DNA of 64,000 nt from Tenrec ecaudatus (GCF_050624435.1 NW_027459181.1:1-64000), one strand, 5' to 3'. Counted from the stretch's first letter, positions 1 to 12,137 are shown. Notes: generated by a model not told the origin, from the sequence alone. Program-made: numbers and translations.

Positions 1-95
1 CTGAAGGGATCATCTGTCGTGGATTCCCTGTGTTTCCAGCTCCTGTCTGTACCAGAGTACATGTTCTGGTCTAATTCTACCTTATAAGTTCAGAG
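1..95 (-). repeat. Fragment of poly-A retrotransposon family (probable L1-type 3' region)
   Basis: Matches the reverse-strand copy at 4,020-4,110 (CTGAAGGGATCATCTG against CTGAAGGGGTCATCTG, then GTTTCCAGCTCCT). Only an internal slice is present and it is cut by the window edge. The class is inferred from complete copies in the inverted-repeat arms, which end in AATAAAAT plus A's. Confidence 0.6.
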
Positions 96-588
96 AGAGA
101 GTTTTATATCAATCAGTATTTGTACATTAAGCAAACGTCCCAGCCCAGTGCAGATCAAATCCATAAGTCTGATATTAGCCCATATGTCTGATACCAATCT
201 ATAAATTCCTTTTCAGACCCATAAAACCTGTGCAGTGATGCTGAATGCAGGATAATCACAGGCCAATGGGTGGAAAGTCTTGTGGATCCAGTGGCATTGT
301 AAGCATCTCAGTGCTGGCAGCGATCTCTCTGAGGCTTCTTTGGCTTCAGAGGTCTGGTCGCATCCATTTGGCTTGCCTTCTGCAATGTCTCCCAAGGAGT
401 CGCAGAGAGAGAAAGAGAGAGAGAGAGGTGTCTTCCACCTCCAAGGAGGAAGTACCAGATTTCTCAGAGTTCTCAGGAGAAGGCTATGCCCACATAAAAA
501 TCTCACTGACTATCTCCAGATTGGCAGCCTACACTCCACGCCTACACTCCTAATCCTTAACTCGACACAAGATTAGGTGACTACCACA
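96..588 (+). repeat. Dispersed repeat family A (LTR-like, unclassified)
   Basis: Shares an ordered series of segments with 8,986-9,432: a run of 'cattaag' near an A-rich start, CCAGTCCAGATCAA-like and CCATAAGTC motifs, and a tail resembling 'gattatgtgactaccacag'. It contains a GA-rich run at 402-428. The family is unnamed here. The ends resemble the TG...CA solo elements at 11,658 and 13,328, so it may be a related LTR-like fossil. Confidence 0.5.
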
Positions 589-1239
589 GGCTCCTAATCC
601 ATAACAAGCCCATTTATTTTTTCCCTGCATACCGACACCAATCCATTACCCAAAGTTTACCCAATGGGTGGAGATCTACTTCTAAAACATGAATATAGAA
701 AAATCGCTTTTGCTTGAAGGCTCTCAAGGAAATGCTCACTGAAAACTCCATCTTATTATCTCACCTCCCCCAAATTAGTCTTCTTCTGGGCTTTCAGTCA
801 CACCAAGATCTCTCCTGCCCCAAGGCCTTTACATGCACTGTCATCTCTTCCAAGCCCTGAAGTGCCAAGTTCACAGTTACAGTTAATCTCCCTGATGCTG
901 AATTTTAAGAACTGTGTGTGTGGGAGGGAAGGGGTTGGGCTGTGTGTTGAACTGCTGGGTTTTGGAGCCATTTGTTATGCAACCTCATTTTGTCAATGAC
1001 TGGTTAATTAATGCAGCATTCATTTGCCCTTCTTCCACTCACAGCACATGGCTTGTATCTTTGGGATCACTCTTCCACCATGCTCCATCTCCATGCTTCT
1101 GCTGGCATTGATCCAATCTGCCAGCTCCAGGCCTGCCTAGTCAGGGCATGACTTTGCTCTGTCCAAAGGGACTGGGTCAGACTCAGTATGTGACTCATGC
1201 TAGGTTAATGATATCTAACCCTAAAAATGCCCCAGAAAC
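589..1239. other. Intergenic, nothing recognised
   Basis: No gene, RNA gene or clear repeat family was recognised. Open frames here are short and have no homology that I can name. Confidence 0.5.
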
Positions 1240-1415
1240 AATTACCCCATTGCCAATGAGTCCATTTTGAATCATAGAAGGCCCCTGTGGGTTTCTCAGA
1301 CTGTAAATATTTATGTGAGCAGAAAGTTCCATCTTTTTCCCTATGAGGTAGCTGGTAGGGTAGCACTGCCAACCTTGCAGTTAGCAATCCAATGCTTACC
1401 TGATAGTACCACCAA
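1240..1415 (-). repeat. AfroSINE (tRNA-derived SINE)
   Basis: Reverse complement of the AfroSINE body: CATTGCCAATGAGTCCATTT (3' end), CCCCTGTGGGTTTCTCAG, and near the head AACCTTGCAGTTAGCAATCC. Strongly diverged. No clear target duplication. Confidence 0.8.
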
Positions 1416-1944
1416 TGATTAGAAAGGAAAAGAGCCTCTCTCTAATAGAATTCCTGAGCTTCTAGATAAAACTACAGCTGTCATCAGGAAGCCTGCGTGA
1501 AACTCAAAAGGAAACAGCACTGAACGGAAAAGGTTCAAACTCTGATGGTATCAACTGAGTGCCAGAACCCAGCTATTCCTGATGCTCTGTCCCCAGACTT
1601 ACAAATTCCATAAACCTACCCATTAATTCCTTCTCCTGTTCCTTCCCTTCTCACACCCCAAGGTACTTTGACTTAGCTTTGAAGGCACTCACAACTTCAC
1701 GGGTTCTGCCTTGCACAGGTGTCTGCTTGCTTCCAGTTCAGTCCTGACATTGTCCCTATCTTTAGCCATGTTAGGCTTGCGTCCTAGAGCTTTCCTTTGC
1801 TTGTCTCCCTATTGCTCTTGTCCTATGAAGTCTGTAGCTTTATCTTTAAGTCTAAGTCCTGCCCTTCCGCTTTCATAGAAATCTGTCTCTGTATCTTGGC
1901 TCGTGGCAGGTTGTGTCCTTCAAAGATGACTGTCCTAATGTTGC
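1416..1944. other. Intergenic, nothing recognised
   Basis: AT/GC mixed sequence with several TCC-rich stretches. I see no coding signal or repeat family I can name. Confidence 0.45.
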
Positions 1945-2345
1945 ACATCGCACATTCTCTTGTTACAAGATGAGTTTGTGTTCATTTTTCCAAAAACAGG
2001 GCCTGCTTTCCCACTTCCTTGCATCTTGGCAGGCCTTTGACTATGGCAGAAGTGTTGCTCTGTGACTTCCACCTGGTCGTATTGGGTTGTTCACCATTGG
2101 GACCCTGTCAGGATATTGCAAGGAAGACCAAGCCAAATGAAAATGTCACATATAGGGTTCTTCTTGAGCTCCAACCAATAGAAGTATCAGTCGTGTGAGG
2201 GAGTGAGTCTTAAGAGAGCTGCAGCCTCTGTCTTTGAGCTACCCCAGCTAATGCTTGATGAAGCCAAAACTAGTGTCCTCACTGAGCTCTGCCCAGATTG
2301 CAGATTTGTGAGCAAAATTGATATTATCATTACTTTAAGATCTTA
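1945..2345 (+). repeat. Possible ancient mammalian MaLR/MLT-like LTR relic
   Basis: The stretch resembles, by memory only, an old mammal-wide LTR pattern (GTGACTTCCACCTGGTCGTA; CTCTGCCCAGATTGCAGATT). Old and fragmentary. It could equally be another ancient family. Confidence 0.3.
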
Positions 2346-2427
2346 ATTGTGGGGATACTTTCTGTTAGCAGCAGATCATCAGAATACTGCCTAATCAGAC
2401 TGCATTGCCAGTTTTACTCTCTCCCTC

Positions 2428-2493
2428 CATATATCTATCTATCTATAGATATAGATATAGATTTAGATATACATTTAGATATAGATATAGATA
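2428..2493. repeat. (TATC)n/(GATATA)n microsatellite
   Basis: TATCTATCTATC followed by imperfect GATATA repeats, forming a locally self-complementary tract. Confidence 0.9.
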
Positions 2494-2514
2494 TCCTCAA
2501 CTCATCTGACAGTT

Positions 2515-2955
2515 GGTTGTACTATAATGCTTTGTGTATTGTTATGATGCTGGAAGCTCAGTTCCCAGAATTTCAAATACCAGCAGGATTGCCCATGGTG
2601 GACAGGTTTCAGTGAAGCTTCTAGACTAAGACAGACAAGGAAGAGGGGCCTGACAGTCCACTTCCACAAATTACTGAAAGAAAACCTTATGGATGACAAG
2701 AGAACACTGACTGACTAATGTGTTTTGGACACACTATCAGTGGACAATTGCTAGAGGAAGACAACATATTTGATGAAATAGAGGGACAGGGAAGATCCTT
2801 GTTGAGGCAGATTGACCTAATCGCTGCAACAATGGACTTCAACATTCAGGAGTGTGTGACAATGGTGCCAGATAAGACAGCACTCCATTCCATTTCATAT
2901 AAGGTCTCCATGGATCACAATAGACTTGATGGCACTCTATATGTTTGTCTTCAGT
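2515..2955 (+). repeat. RTE-derived element with large internal deletion
   Basis: Positions 2,530-2,715 match the RTE 5' region (ATACCAGCAGGATTGCCCAT, TGGTGGACAGGTTTCAG, AGACTAAGACAGAC). From about 2,715 the sequence jumps to the RTE 3' end (TTTTGGACACACTATCAG; final CATGGATCACAATAGACTTG). The whole endonuclease/RT body is missing. This 5'+3' layout resembles the RTE-derived SINE at 18,358-18,778 but lacks a tRNA head. Confidence 0.75.
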
Positions 2956-3667
2956 GACTTCCCATAGGGCTGCTCTGCCTGGCAACCTCTATTCTTCATG
3001 CTTCCAAATGGGGAGCATAACAGGTCCATAGCACTGATATTCCCCTCAATCCCCAGGTAAAGTAAGGAGGCATGAAACTAACTATGTTGTTCTCTTTGCC
3101 TTGTCTCTCTTCCTTTTCCCCTCCTCCAACAGGGCTAGAGGGGGTAAATACTTACCTTGCAGTCTAGAAGAGAATTTCTTCCACACCAAAATCTTGTCCT
3201 TCCTCAAAAGGCACATACATGCCTTTCTCCTTGTTTTGAATTAAAATGGCAGATGGGATGGTAGGAAAGAAAATGAACTAGTCTAACAGAATGGCCAAAC
3301 AGATTTACCTTCCACATAAGAATGCAAATAACTCCTCAATCTTGTTATAGAGTCATGATATGATGAGCTCCATCAAAGCAGAGTAGAACACCACGGAAGT
3401 CAGACCAGAAAGACAATATTGAGTTGATTTTGTATGAGAGATTCTAGTTGCTAATTATACTTTTCATAACAGACAGATGGCAGGTATAGAAGCCCAGACT
3501 TAAAATGTCTTTATCTAATTGCCTGCCTAAATATATATTTGAAATATGGTCTTCAAAGGGAATACTTTCTTTACCTTAAATTCCATTTCTTTTTCCACTC
3601 TTTTATGTAATTTTATTTAAGTATCATTGATGTACAATAAACCGTAGTGTATTTTGCTCTTTGAGGT
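2956..3667. other. Intergenic; possible L1 tail at 3,598-3,650
   Basis: Mostly unrecognised. Positions 3,598-3,650 (TTTTATTTAAGTATCATTGA) look like the reverse complement of an old L1MA-type 3' end, at low confidence. Confidence 0.4.
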
Positions 3668-4555
3668 TTTTAAAAAGAATCATTTTATTGTGGCCTCCTA
3701 CAACTCTTAGTACAATCTATACATAAATCCACTGTGTACATTTCTTTCCATCATCATTCTCAAAACATTTGCTTTCTACTTGAGCCCTTGGTATTAGCTC
3801 CTCATTTCCCCTCCTTCCCACTCCCCCTCCCTCATGGACCCTTGATAATTTATAAATTATTATTCTGTCCTATCTTTCACTGTCCGACATCTACCTTCAC
3901 CCACTTTTTTGTTGTCCCTCCCTCATGGAGGAGGTTATATGTAGATCCTTGTAATCAGATCCCTCTTTCTACCCCACCTTTCCTCCACCCTCCTGTTATT
4001 GCTACTCTCAGCACCAGTCCTGAAGGGGTCATCTGTCCTGGTTTCCCTGTGTTTCCAGTTCCTATATGGACCAGTGTATATTCCCTGGTCTAGCCAGGTT
4101 TGTAAGGTAGAATTGGGATCATGAGAGTGGGCGCGGTAGCATTTAGGAACGAGAGGAAAGTTATATGTTTCATCGTTGCTATACTGCATCCTGACTGGCT
4201 CATCTCCTCCCAGCGACCCTTCTGTAAGGGGTTGTCCAGTTGCCTACAGATAGATCTTGGATCCCCTAACTGTACCCTCCCCCATTCACAATGATATGAT
4301 TCTTTTTGTTCTTTATGCCTGATACCTGATCCCTTCTACATCTTGTGATCACACAGGCTGGTGTGCTTCTTTCATGTGCGCTTTATTGCTTCTGAGTTAG
4401 ATGGCCACTTGTGAACCTTCTAGTCTTTAAAACCCTAGACTATCTTTTGATAGATAGGCTCCATAAGCTTTCTTCACCTCATTTGTTTATACACCCACTT
4501 TTTGTCTTGAGTGATTGTGTCGGGAAGGTGACCATCATGGAATACCAGTTCCTTA
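3668..4555 (-). repeat. Poly-A retrotransposon (probable L1-type 3' region), older copy
   Basis: Reverse-strand copy starting with a degraded tail (TTTTAAAAAGAATCATTTTA). It then follows the same order as 60,623-62,828: TCATCATTCTCAAA, GAGGAGGTTATATGTAGATC, CTGAAGGGGTCATCTG, ACACAGGCTGGTGTGCTTCT, TTAGATGGCCACTTGTGAAC. It is about 10-15% diverged from the arm copies by eye. The 119-residue frame across it is an antisense shadow. Confidence 0.75.
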
Positions 4556-4799
4556 AATTCCATATCTATAGGCTTAAGCCTTACCCACAGGAAGCCTATT
4601 TTTATTTTATCCCTGGAACAAAATCTTGCAATAATTTTCTCTGTTTGGGTAAGTCCATCCTGAATCACTTATCCTTTAACATTTACAAGAATTTATCTGT
4701 AACCAACCCCATTTACATAGTCTCATTCATGCTATTTCCACAATAATTGCTAATAACCCTATTTTTTAGAATCGGAAGAAAGCATCAGCATCAATATCC

Positions 4800-4878
4800 C
4801 ATTGCCACTGAGTTGATTTCAACTCATGGGTACCCTATAGGACAGAATAGTATTGCCTCATAGGTTTCCAAGGCTGAA
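4800..4878 (-). repeat. AfroSINE 3' half, cut by an L1 tail
   Basis: CCATTGCCACTGAGTTGATT, then ACCCTATAGGACAGAATAG and TTTCCAAGGCTGAAA. The SINE stops where the A/T-rich L1 tail begins at 4,879, so the L1 inserted into it or the two abut. Confidence 0.75.
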
Positions 4879-5575
4879 AAAAAATCTCTTTATTGTGAGT
4901 TGGGTGAAGGTTTACAGAATACATCCGTTTTCCATGTGACAGTTCACCCATATTTTGCTTCATGATATTGATTGCAGTCTGCTCAACGTAATATCACTTA
5001 TCGCACTTCCTCCTTGTATTTCCTGTTTCCATTCCCCCTTCTTTCCTGACCCTTCTGAACTTTATCTTTGAATAAATTATATCCTTTTGATTCAAATAGT
5101 TGATTAGTGTTACTTTTTACCTTATAGATCTACCTATTGTTTGGCTGAAGATTGAGCCAAGGGAGTGAGTTCAGTTCCAGATCTGAAGGTGCCTAAGGAC
5201 AACAGTCTTGTAGGTTCCAAGAATCTCTCTCTGAGCAATACCCCTAAATTTTAAAATAAGTTTAAACTTTGTTGCACATATTTCTCCTATTCTATCCCAA
5301 AATTCCAAAGCAAATTCATTATCATTGTGTTGAAGCTGACTCATAGAGACCCTACAAGATAGAATAGAACTTCACCCTTTCATTTTCCAAGGCTTAAATC
5401 TTTACCAGAGCAGACAAACTCATATTTCTCACATGGACCAAATGATAGGTTAGAACCACTTACTTTGTGGTTAGGAGCTCAATGAGGAGTCCACTCTGCC
5501 ATTAGAGCTCGTTAAGAATGCTATCCAGGATTCCCTAATGCTATCCCTCTCAGATCAGTTGGTAGTGGCAATAAA
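4879..5575 (-). repeat. Afrotherian L1 3' UTR
   Basis: Begins with tail plus CTCTTTATTGTGAGTTGGG and AAGGTTTACAGAATACATC, then TTTGGCTGAAGATTGAGCC and CAGATCAGTTGGTAGTGGCA. This is the order of the afrotherian L1 3' UTR as I remember it from elephant. It is interrupted by a SINE at 5,311-5,515. The same family occurs at 48,409-49,795. Confidence 0.65.
5311..5515 (-). repeat. AfroSINE inserted in L1 3' UTR
   Basis: Contains TGAAGCTGACTCATAGAGAC, TTTCCAAGGCTTAAATC and the head GTGGTTAGGAGCTCAATGAG. The L1 3' UTR resumes after it, so the SINE is younger than the L1. Confidence 0.75.
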
Positions 5576-5589
5576 TGTAGATCTTAAAG

Positions 5590-5695
5590 GGGTCAGACTG
5601 CCACATCGTAACTCTTCCTTGGGGAAGATGGTGGGTTTGAACTGCTGATTAATTAGCCCTTAAGTGCTTAATTACTGCCTCACCAGGGTTCTCCT
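5590..5695 (-). repeat. AfroSINE head fragment
   Basis: TGGTGGGTTTGAACTGCTGA (B box region, reverse strand) and CTCACCAGGGTTC (5' end). The 3' half is missing. Confidence 0.65.
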
Positions 5696-6524
5696 TAACA
5701 TCAGAACAGTGGACACTTATTGGTTTATCTTGCTGGTCTCTGTTCCCTAAAAATTGCACTTCATCCACAGGGTTTTCTTCCACAACACACAGCTGCTAGT
5801 GTTTTTGGTTTTTTTCTCCACATGACTTCACCTTCCTGGTCAAAGCTGATTTGTCCAGTGCTAAACACACAATGAAAACATAGCCATATTTGCACACTAC
5901 AAAATTTGAAGTGAGACAGCAAACTATTTGTTGAGTTTTTTGAATGACAGAAGTCTAAAAGGAAGTGTTATGATACAGGACACAGTGAGTTTTGATGTCC
6001 AGGATCTATGCTGGGGACCCGGTTGGCACTCCAAATGACTATTCAAAGTGATGGTATGAATTCTCCTCTTCCATGACCTACACATATAATAGATATAACC
6101 ACTAAGTCCATGATTTGACAAATGTCTTGTGTGATTGAGTTTTGGTTCCCCATAGGATTAGATCCTGAGACAAAGGTTTTAATTAAGCCATTTTTGGGGG
6201 AGATATCAATAAGGAAATGGGAAACAGAAAAGGGAAAGAAGGCAGCCAATGAAAAGTACATTATCAAACAATTTAAAATTGTGAGCAACTGGAGGTTAAT
6301 CTACTGGAGACACTGTAGAAAATCCACTAGTTATTCTGCCCAGAATGGGAGGGAGTGTGGCTATTTGTCCAACAACTCCTATGGGTCATTGGTTAAGGGT
6401 TACTGCAGGAAGCAAGAATTAACTCCACAACCTCCTAAGCCATGAATGCTCAGGTACAGTGGTCTACAGAAACTAGAGAAAGCAGGAAGAGAGATGTGCT
6501 GGCCATTCGGAATTAGGCTAGCAT
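5696..6524. other. Intergenic, nothing recognised
   Basis: No named family or gene. The 107-residue frame at 6,122-6,445 has no motif I recognise and no splice context supporting an exon. Confidence 0.45.
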
Positions 6525-7524
6525 GCCAAGTTGTCAGACATGTCAGGTTCTTGCACTATCATAACTTGTGAGATATACCACTGGTATTTCAAACACAAGC
6601 ATAGTTACCCGTGGTGGAAAATTTTCAGAAAAGCTTACAAGCTAAATAGACTAGAAAGAATAACCTGCCAATCTACATCTGAAAAAAATAGTGGTGTTTG
6701 TGGAGCACATTGATAGCAGTGGAATATTTTTTCATATAGTGCAGGATGATGAACCCCTCAAGTTGGAAGACACTCAAAATATAATTGGGGAAGAGCTGTC
6801 TCCTCAAAGTAGTGTTGACCTTAGTGATATAAAGTTTCCAGGACCTATATTTGTTGATGTGGCAATGACTCAAAATGAGAAGAAACAGCAGTACTGCAAT
6901 AACCACTAACAAGAAGATGGGATGCATGAAATATGGATCTAGAAAAATTGGAAGCCATGAAAAAATGGAACACATAAAGATCAAACACTCTAGGTGTTAT
7001 TGAACTGAAATAGACTGGTATTGGCCATTTTGAATGTCATAATAATATGGTTTACATACCAGAGTAACAAATTTGAAAGGAATGGATGACTTTCATGTTA
7101 AAAAAGAGAATGTTTCAACATCGATTCCAATGTTCACCATTGTTAGGTGTAGGATATATTACACCTACAAGGATGAATAATTAATAAAGTTATTATTCAA
7201 ATTGACACACCAACCACTAATGCTAACAATAAAGCCATTGAGGATTTTTACCAACCTTTTCAGTCTGAAATTGATGAAACATGCAATCAAGATTACTGAT
7301 GACTTGAATGCAAAAATTGGAAACTAAGGAGGAGGATCACTAGTTAGAAAATATGGCCATGGGGATGGAAGCCACATGGGAGATCTCATGACAGAATATT
7401 CCAATAAGGATGGCTTATTGATTGAACATTTATTTTTCAGTGATGTAAACAGTAACCATAGACATGGATCATGTATATTGGATAGAAATACACAGGAATT
7501 AAATCAACTACATCTGTTGAAATA

Positions 7525-7650
7525 AACTACTATATATACTCGAGTATAACCCAAGGCAACTAATTTTACCCCCAAAAGCTGGGGTGCTTTTTCAGCATAA
7601 AAAATGTGCAGAAAAAAACTCGGCTTATACTCAAGTATTTACGGTATAAA
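7525..7650. mobile_element. MITE-like element with inverted ends inside the RTE
   Basis: The left end TACTCGAGTATAACCCAAGG and the reverse complement of the right end TACTTGAGTATAAGCCGAG are imperfect inverted repeats about 100 bases apart. The surrounding RTE is continuous on either side. The class of the parent transposon is unknown to me. Confidence 0.65.
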
Positions 7651-8791
7651 GAAGTTCAATATCATCAGTCACGAGACTGGAGACCAACTGTGGAACAAAC
7701 CATCAATGGCAAATTCAACTCGAATTCAAATAAAATTAAAACAAGTCCCCAAGAGTCAAAGTATGAATTTGAGTATATCTCATCTAAATTAGAGGATATT
7801 TCAAGAAGAAAGTTGACACATTGAAAACAAATCACCTGAGATGATAAGAGTTCTGCAATAATATCAAGAACATCATAAATAAAGAAATTCAAGGATAATT
7901 AAAAAGATAGAAACTAAAGAAAAGACAAAATGGATGTCACGTTGAATGTGGAGTAGCTGAAGCCAATGAAAGAAATGATGAAGTACGAAAAAGAGAGAGA
8001 GAGAAATATAGAAATAATTGATGAAGTAAAGACGCTGAATAAAGAAGCTGAACATAAAATTTCAAAGGGGAATTCAAAAAGATGGAATAGAGAATTATAT
8101 GAAAAGGTGCAAAGACCTGGAATTAGGACAGCAAAAATGAAAAGCATGTGCATTTCACTAGCTGAAAAAATGGAAGAGAAATTCAAAATACAGAATTACA
8201 CAGATAGCATCAAAAGAAGATGAAAGGGATTCACTGACCACATGAAGCCCCGGCTCCACAGCGCTGAGTCCAGAAGACCAAGATAGCATAGGGTTCTCAC
8301 TGCAGATTGCTCTGAGAGTACTCACAGTAGTAGGCCCTGGATCAACTTGGGAAAATGTAGAACTCAAAATAAGAAGACTAACCTTAGGATATGATAGGCA
8401 CTAGTGGAATTCCCATTTGACACCTGACCTCACCTCCATGGCTCAACTTTCAGCCCCCAAATAGGAGACCTATACTGTCAACGATGTACAATTCAGAGCC
8501 CAGCATTTGTCAGGGAGTTACTCAGAAGGCAGGAAGGAATGGGAACCAAAGACCAATGGAAACGGCAAACAATGGGAGGGAATAGGAAAAGTAGTATTGC
8601 ATTGTAGGTATTGCAATCAATATCATAAAACATTGCATGAATTGTAAGGAAAATCAATTTACTCTGTAGATTTTCCCTCACATCACAATCAAAACAGTGT
8701 AAAAAGAAAATAAGTCATATGACCGAGTACACTGGTAGATCTTGCTGAAGACCAATTTCCAGTGTTAAAAGATGTCACTTTGAAGAATAAG

Positions 8792-8985
8792 GCACAGCTG
8801 AGCCCTAGTGGTATAGTGGTTACAAACATAATGCGTCAGAACCAACCCAGTTGGGTTGCTCAACACAAGATCAGCAGTTCTGCTCCCATACAAAGTTCCA
8901 GTATTGGAAACCCACAGGGATATCTCTCCCCTGTCCTATAGAGTTGCTAAGGGTTGGAATCAACTTGATGGCAGTGAACTGGATG
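8792..8985 (+). repeat. AfroSINE inserted in RTE
   Basis: Starts GAGCCCTAGTGGTATAGTGG. The body has GGAAACCCACAGGGA, and the 3' end is GTTGGAATCAACTTGATGGC. It interrupts the RTE 3' region. Confidence 0.85.
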
Positions 8986-9432
8986 TAAGACAGGCTGACT
9001 AGAGACACAAATCAAGTGCCACTCATATATGTGCAATAAATAGTTTTCTATCAAGAAGTCATTATAATATTTCTATTTCAAGGAAATATCCCAGGCCAGT
9101 CCAACTCAAGTCCATAAGTCCAACACTAGCCCATAAGTTCCTTTCCAACTTACGCAGTTACATGCAATGATGCAGAATGCAGGGATGTCAAAGGCCAGTG
9201 ATTGCAATGTCTTGTGGACCCAAGGTCGATGGAAGCATGGCAAGACTCTGGCAGCTCTCAACGTGGGCAGGAAGCAGTCAGGTGAATGCAAAAAGAAGGG
9301 GAGGTTCCCAGGGCCCTCCTTATGAGAAGGCCATGGCCACAAAGAGGCAACATCAGGCTATGGTGTGATTGACAGATTGGATACCAACCTTACACTTTTA
9401 CATATCTTCAAACTGACATAAAATTATATAAC
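8986..9432 (+). repeat. Dispersed repeat family A (LTR-like, unclassified)
   Basis: Begins GACTAGAGACACAAATCAAG and ends near AAATTATATAACTATCATAC. Colinear with 96-588, including the matching segments GTGGACCCAAGGTCGATGG and GAGAAGGCCATGGCCACA. It lies inside the RTE copy. Confidence 0.55.
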
Positions 9433-10170
9433 TATCATACTATGGCATTTTCAATCACCTCATATGTACTTGAAAATGGACAATAATTATGAAAGGTAAA
9501 ATAAAAGTTGATGTCTTTTAATTATGATGCTGGTGAAGAATATTGAATATTCCATGGACTTTCAGAAGAAGGAACAAATCTTTCTTGGCGGAAGTAGAGC
9601 CAGAATGCTTCCTAGACGTGAGAATGGCAAGACTTCATATCACATACTTTGCACATGTTAACAGCTGAGCATAGTGCCTAGAGAAGGATATCATACTTGA
9701 TAAATTGGAGTGGTGAAAAAAAGAAGAAGGTCCTCAATGGGATGAATTGGCATACTGGCTGCAAAAACAGACTCCAACATTAACTGTGAGGAAACAGAAT
9801 GTGGGTGCTATGAGTTAGAGCCAAATTAACTGTGTCTAACAATGACAACTCCCCTCCCCCGCCCCATCTGTCAATTTGCTGCACTGTGGTAGCTTGTGCT
9901 TTGCTGTAATGCTGGGAGTTAGTCCACTAGTACTTCAAATACCAGGCAGGATCACCCACGGTGAACAGATTTCAACACAGCTTCCAGACTAAGAACTGAC
10001 AGGACGACAAAACAATCAGTCCACTTCTGAGGGATTCACCATTGAAAACTTTCTGCATAGCAGTAAAATATTGTCTGATATAATGCCAGAAAATGAGCCC
10101 CTCAGATTGCAAAACAATCAAAATATCACCGAGAAAGAGAGCTTCCTCAAAGTAGAGTCCACCTTAATGA

Positions 10171-10836
10171 TAACTCAAAACCTCACAACAGGAGCTGGAG
10201 ATAACATCATAATAAATGGAGAAAATATTGAGGTTATCAAGGATTTCGTGTTGCTTAGATTCACAACTAATGATCATGGAAACAACAATCAAGAAACCAA
10301 ATAACATATTGCATTAGGCAAATCTACTGCACATAACCACTTTAAAGTACTGAAGATCAAGAATTTCACTTAGGATTAAGTTGCGCCTGGCCCAAGGCAT
10401 GGTATTTTCCGCCACATCTTATGCACGTGAAATTTGAACATTGAATGAGAACGACTGAAGGAGAACTGGTGCATTTGAATTAAGGTACTGACAAAAAATA
10501 CTGAAAGTACCATGGGTGGAGAGAAGAACAAACAAATCTGTCTGAGAAGAAGTGCAGCTAAATGTTCGTGGCAGATAGGATGGCGAGACTTCATCTCCTG
10601 TACTTTGCAGATGTTATCAGGACAGCCCAGTCCCTGGAGGACATCATACACATTACAGTGGAGGGGTTGCAAAAAGAGGAAGACACCCGATCAAATGGAT
10701 CGAGACAATTCCTACAACAATGGGCTCAAACATAACAAAATTTTTGAGTATGGAGCAGGACCAGGCAATGTTTCATTCTGTTGTGTAGGCATTATTATGA
10801 GACAGAACTGACTTGAAGGCATCTAGCAACAAAGTG
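10171..10836 (+). mobile_element. 5'-truncated RTE nested in an RTE
   Basis: At 10,170 the host RTE stops in its 5' region (CCACCTTAATGA). A 3'-end RTE piece then begins (GAGAAAATATTGAGGTTATC) and ends at GCATCTAGCAACAAAGTGTA. The host resumes at CTAAAGCTTTCTGGCACC, the bases that follow CCTTAATGA in the RTE order. So an RTE 3' fragment inserted into another RTE. Confidence 0.75.
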
Positions 10837-11657
10837 TACTAAAGCTTTCTGGCACCTTCATTTGCTGATGGATTATAATTCAAAATGAGAAAAATCATTG
10901 CAACTATTCATTAATAATCAGAACATGAAACGTGAAAAATAAGAATCTAGGAAAATTGGAAATCATAAAACACGGAATCTGACCTATAAAGATCAGTATC
11001 CTAGGCATTGGTGAGTTGAAATAGTCCCTTTGAATCTTAAAATGATAAGAATGACTATGCTGACAATAACAAATTCAAAAGAATGTCTCTTTCATCCTCA
11101 AAAAGAGCATTTCTAGATCTATCTTGAAATGCAATGCTGCCTGTGACAGAATAATATCTATCTTCACACGCAAGGAAGGCCGGTTAATAGAACCATTATT
11201 CAAATTTTCTCACAAACCACTAAAGCCAATGAAGAATTGTACCAACTTCTTTAGTCTGAAATTGATCACACATGTACTGAAAATGCATTAATAATTGCTG
11301 ACAATTGGAATGCACACATGGAAACATAAAGGAAGGAAGAGTAATTAGAAACTATGGCTTTGGGGATCGAAAAGAAGCTGAAGAATGCACGAAAGAATTC
11401 TGCAAGAGCAATAACTGCCTCATTGCAAACATCTTTATTCAACAACAGGAGCGGCATATATACATGTGGAATACACAGGAATGGAACTGATTAAATCTGT
11501 GGGAAGACATGATAGAGAAGCTCAATATCATTGAGACAAAATAAGACCAGGGGCCAACTATGTAACAGACTATCAATTACTAATATGCAAGTTCAAGTCA
11601 TACCTGAAGAAAATTAAAATAAGAACGCAAAAGAGCCCAAATACAGCCTACATTATA

Positions 11658-12137
11658 TCTGTGGTAGGCTGGGGTTTCTAGAGAAACAAACCAGTGATAC
11701 TGATACATGTAGAAGAAGGAAATTTATATCAATAAATAATTTTACATTAAGAAGTCCACACAACAAGAAACCCCAGTCCAACTCCAGCCCATAAATCAGA
11801 TGCAAACTAGAGGCCCTTCCAGACTCATGAAGCTGTTGGAGGAATAGCCCAAGAAACAGGAAAACCACAGGTTGGTGGAGGCAGAGTTGGGAGAATCCAA
11901 AGTCAGCAGGCAGTTGGCAGGCCACAGACAGCTCTTAGGGTCAGCAGGTCTCATGGTGATTGCCATCCCAAGAAGCTAGCCATAGGGTCCAGGGTCTTTT
12001 CATCAGGAAGAAAAAGAGTGAGCCCATTCTCCACAGTCTACTTATAGCTATGAAATAGGTCACACCCCCAAGGAGATTGTGACCTGCACCTTCTGAAGAT
12101 CCTGATCAAGCTAAATTGACACCAAACTTTACTATCA
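11658..12137 (+). mobile_element. LTR-like solo element in RTE
   Basis: Starts TGTGGTAGGCTGGGG, contains GTTTCTAGAGAAACAAACC, and ends TTTACTATCACA. ATATCT occurs on both sides (11,652-11,657 and just after 12,137), fitting a short target duplication. TG...CA ends and a 6-base duplication fit a solo LTR; the family is not identified. A fossil with no coding region. Confidence 0.55.

Larger units (their letters stand above)
6525..9855 (+). mobile_element. RTE-clade LINE, eroded and interrupted
   Basis: The 5' region (CTCCTCAAAGTAGTGTTGAC; CAAAATGAGAAGAAACAGC), endonuclease part (TTGGCCATTTTGAATGTC) and mid body run to about 8,225. About 480 bases of unrecognised sequence follow, then the 3' part resumes near 8,745 (AAAAGATGTCACTTTGAAGA). 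After a SINE and a family-A repeat it continues at 9,445 (TTTTCAATCACCTCATATGT) to the 3' end near 9,850. RTE elements encode one apurinic-type endonuclease/reverse transcriptase ORF; here it is broken by many stops and indels. A MITE-like element sits at 7,525-7,650. Confidence 0.8.
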
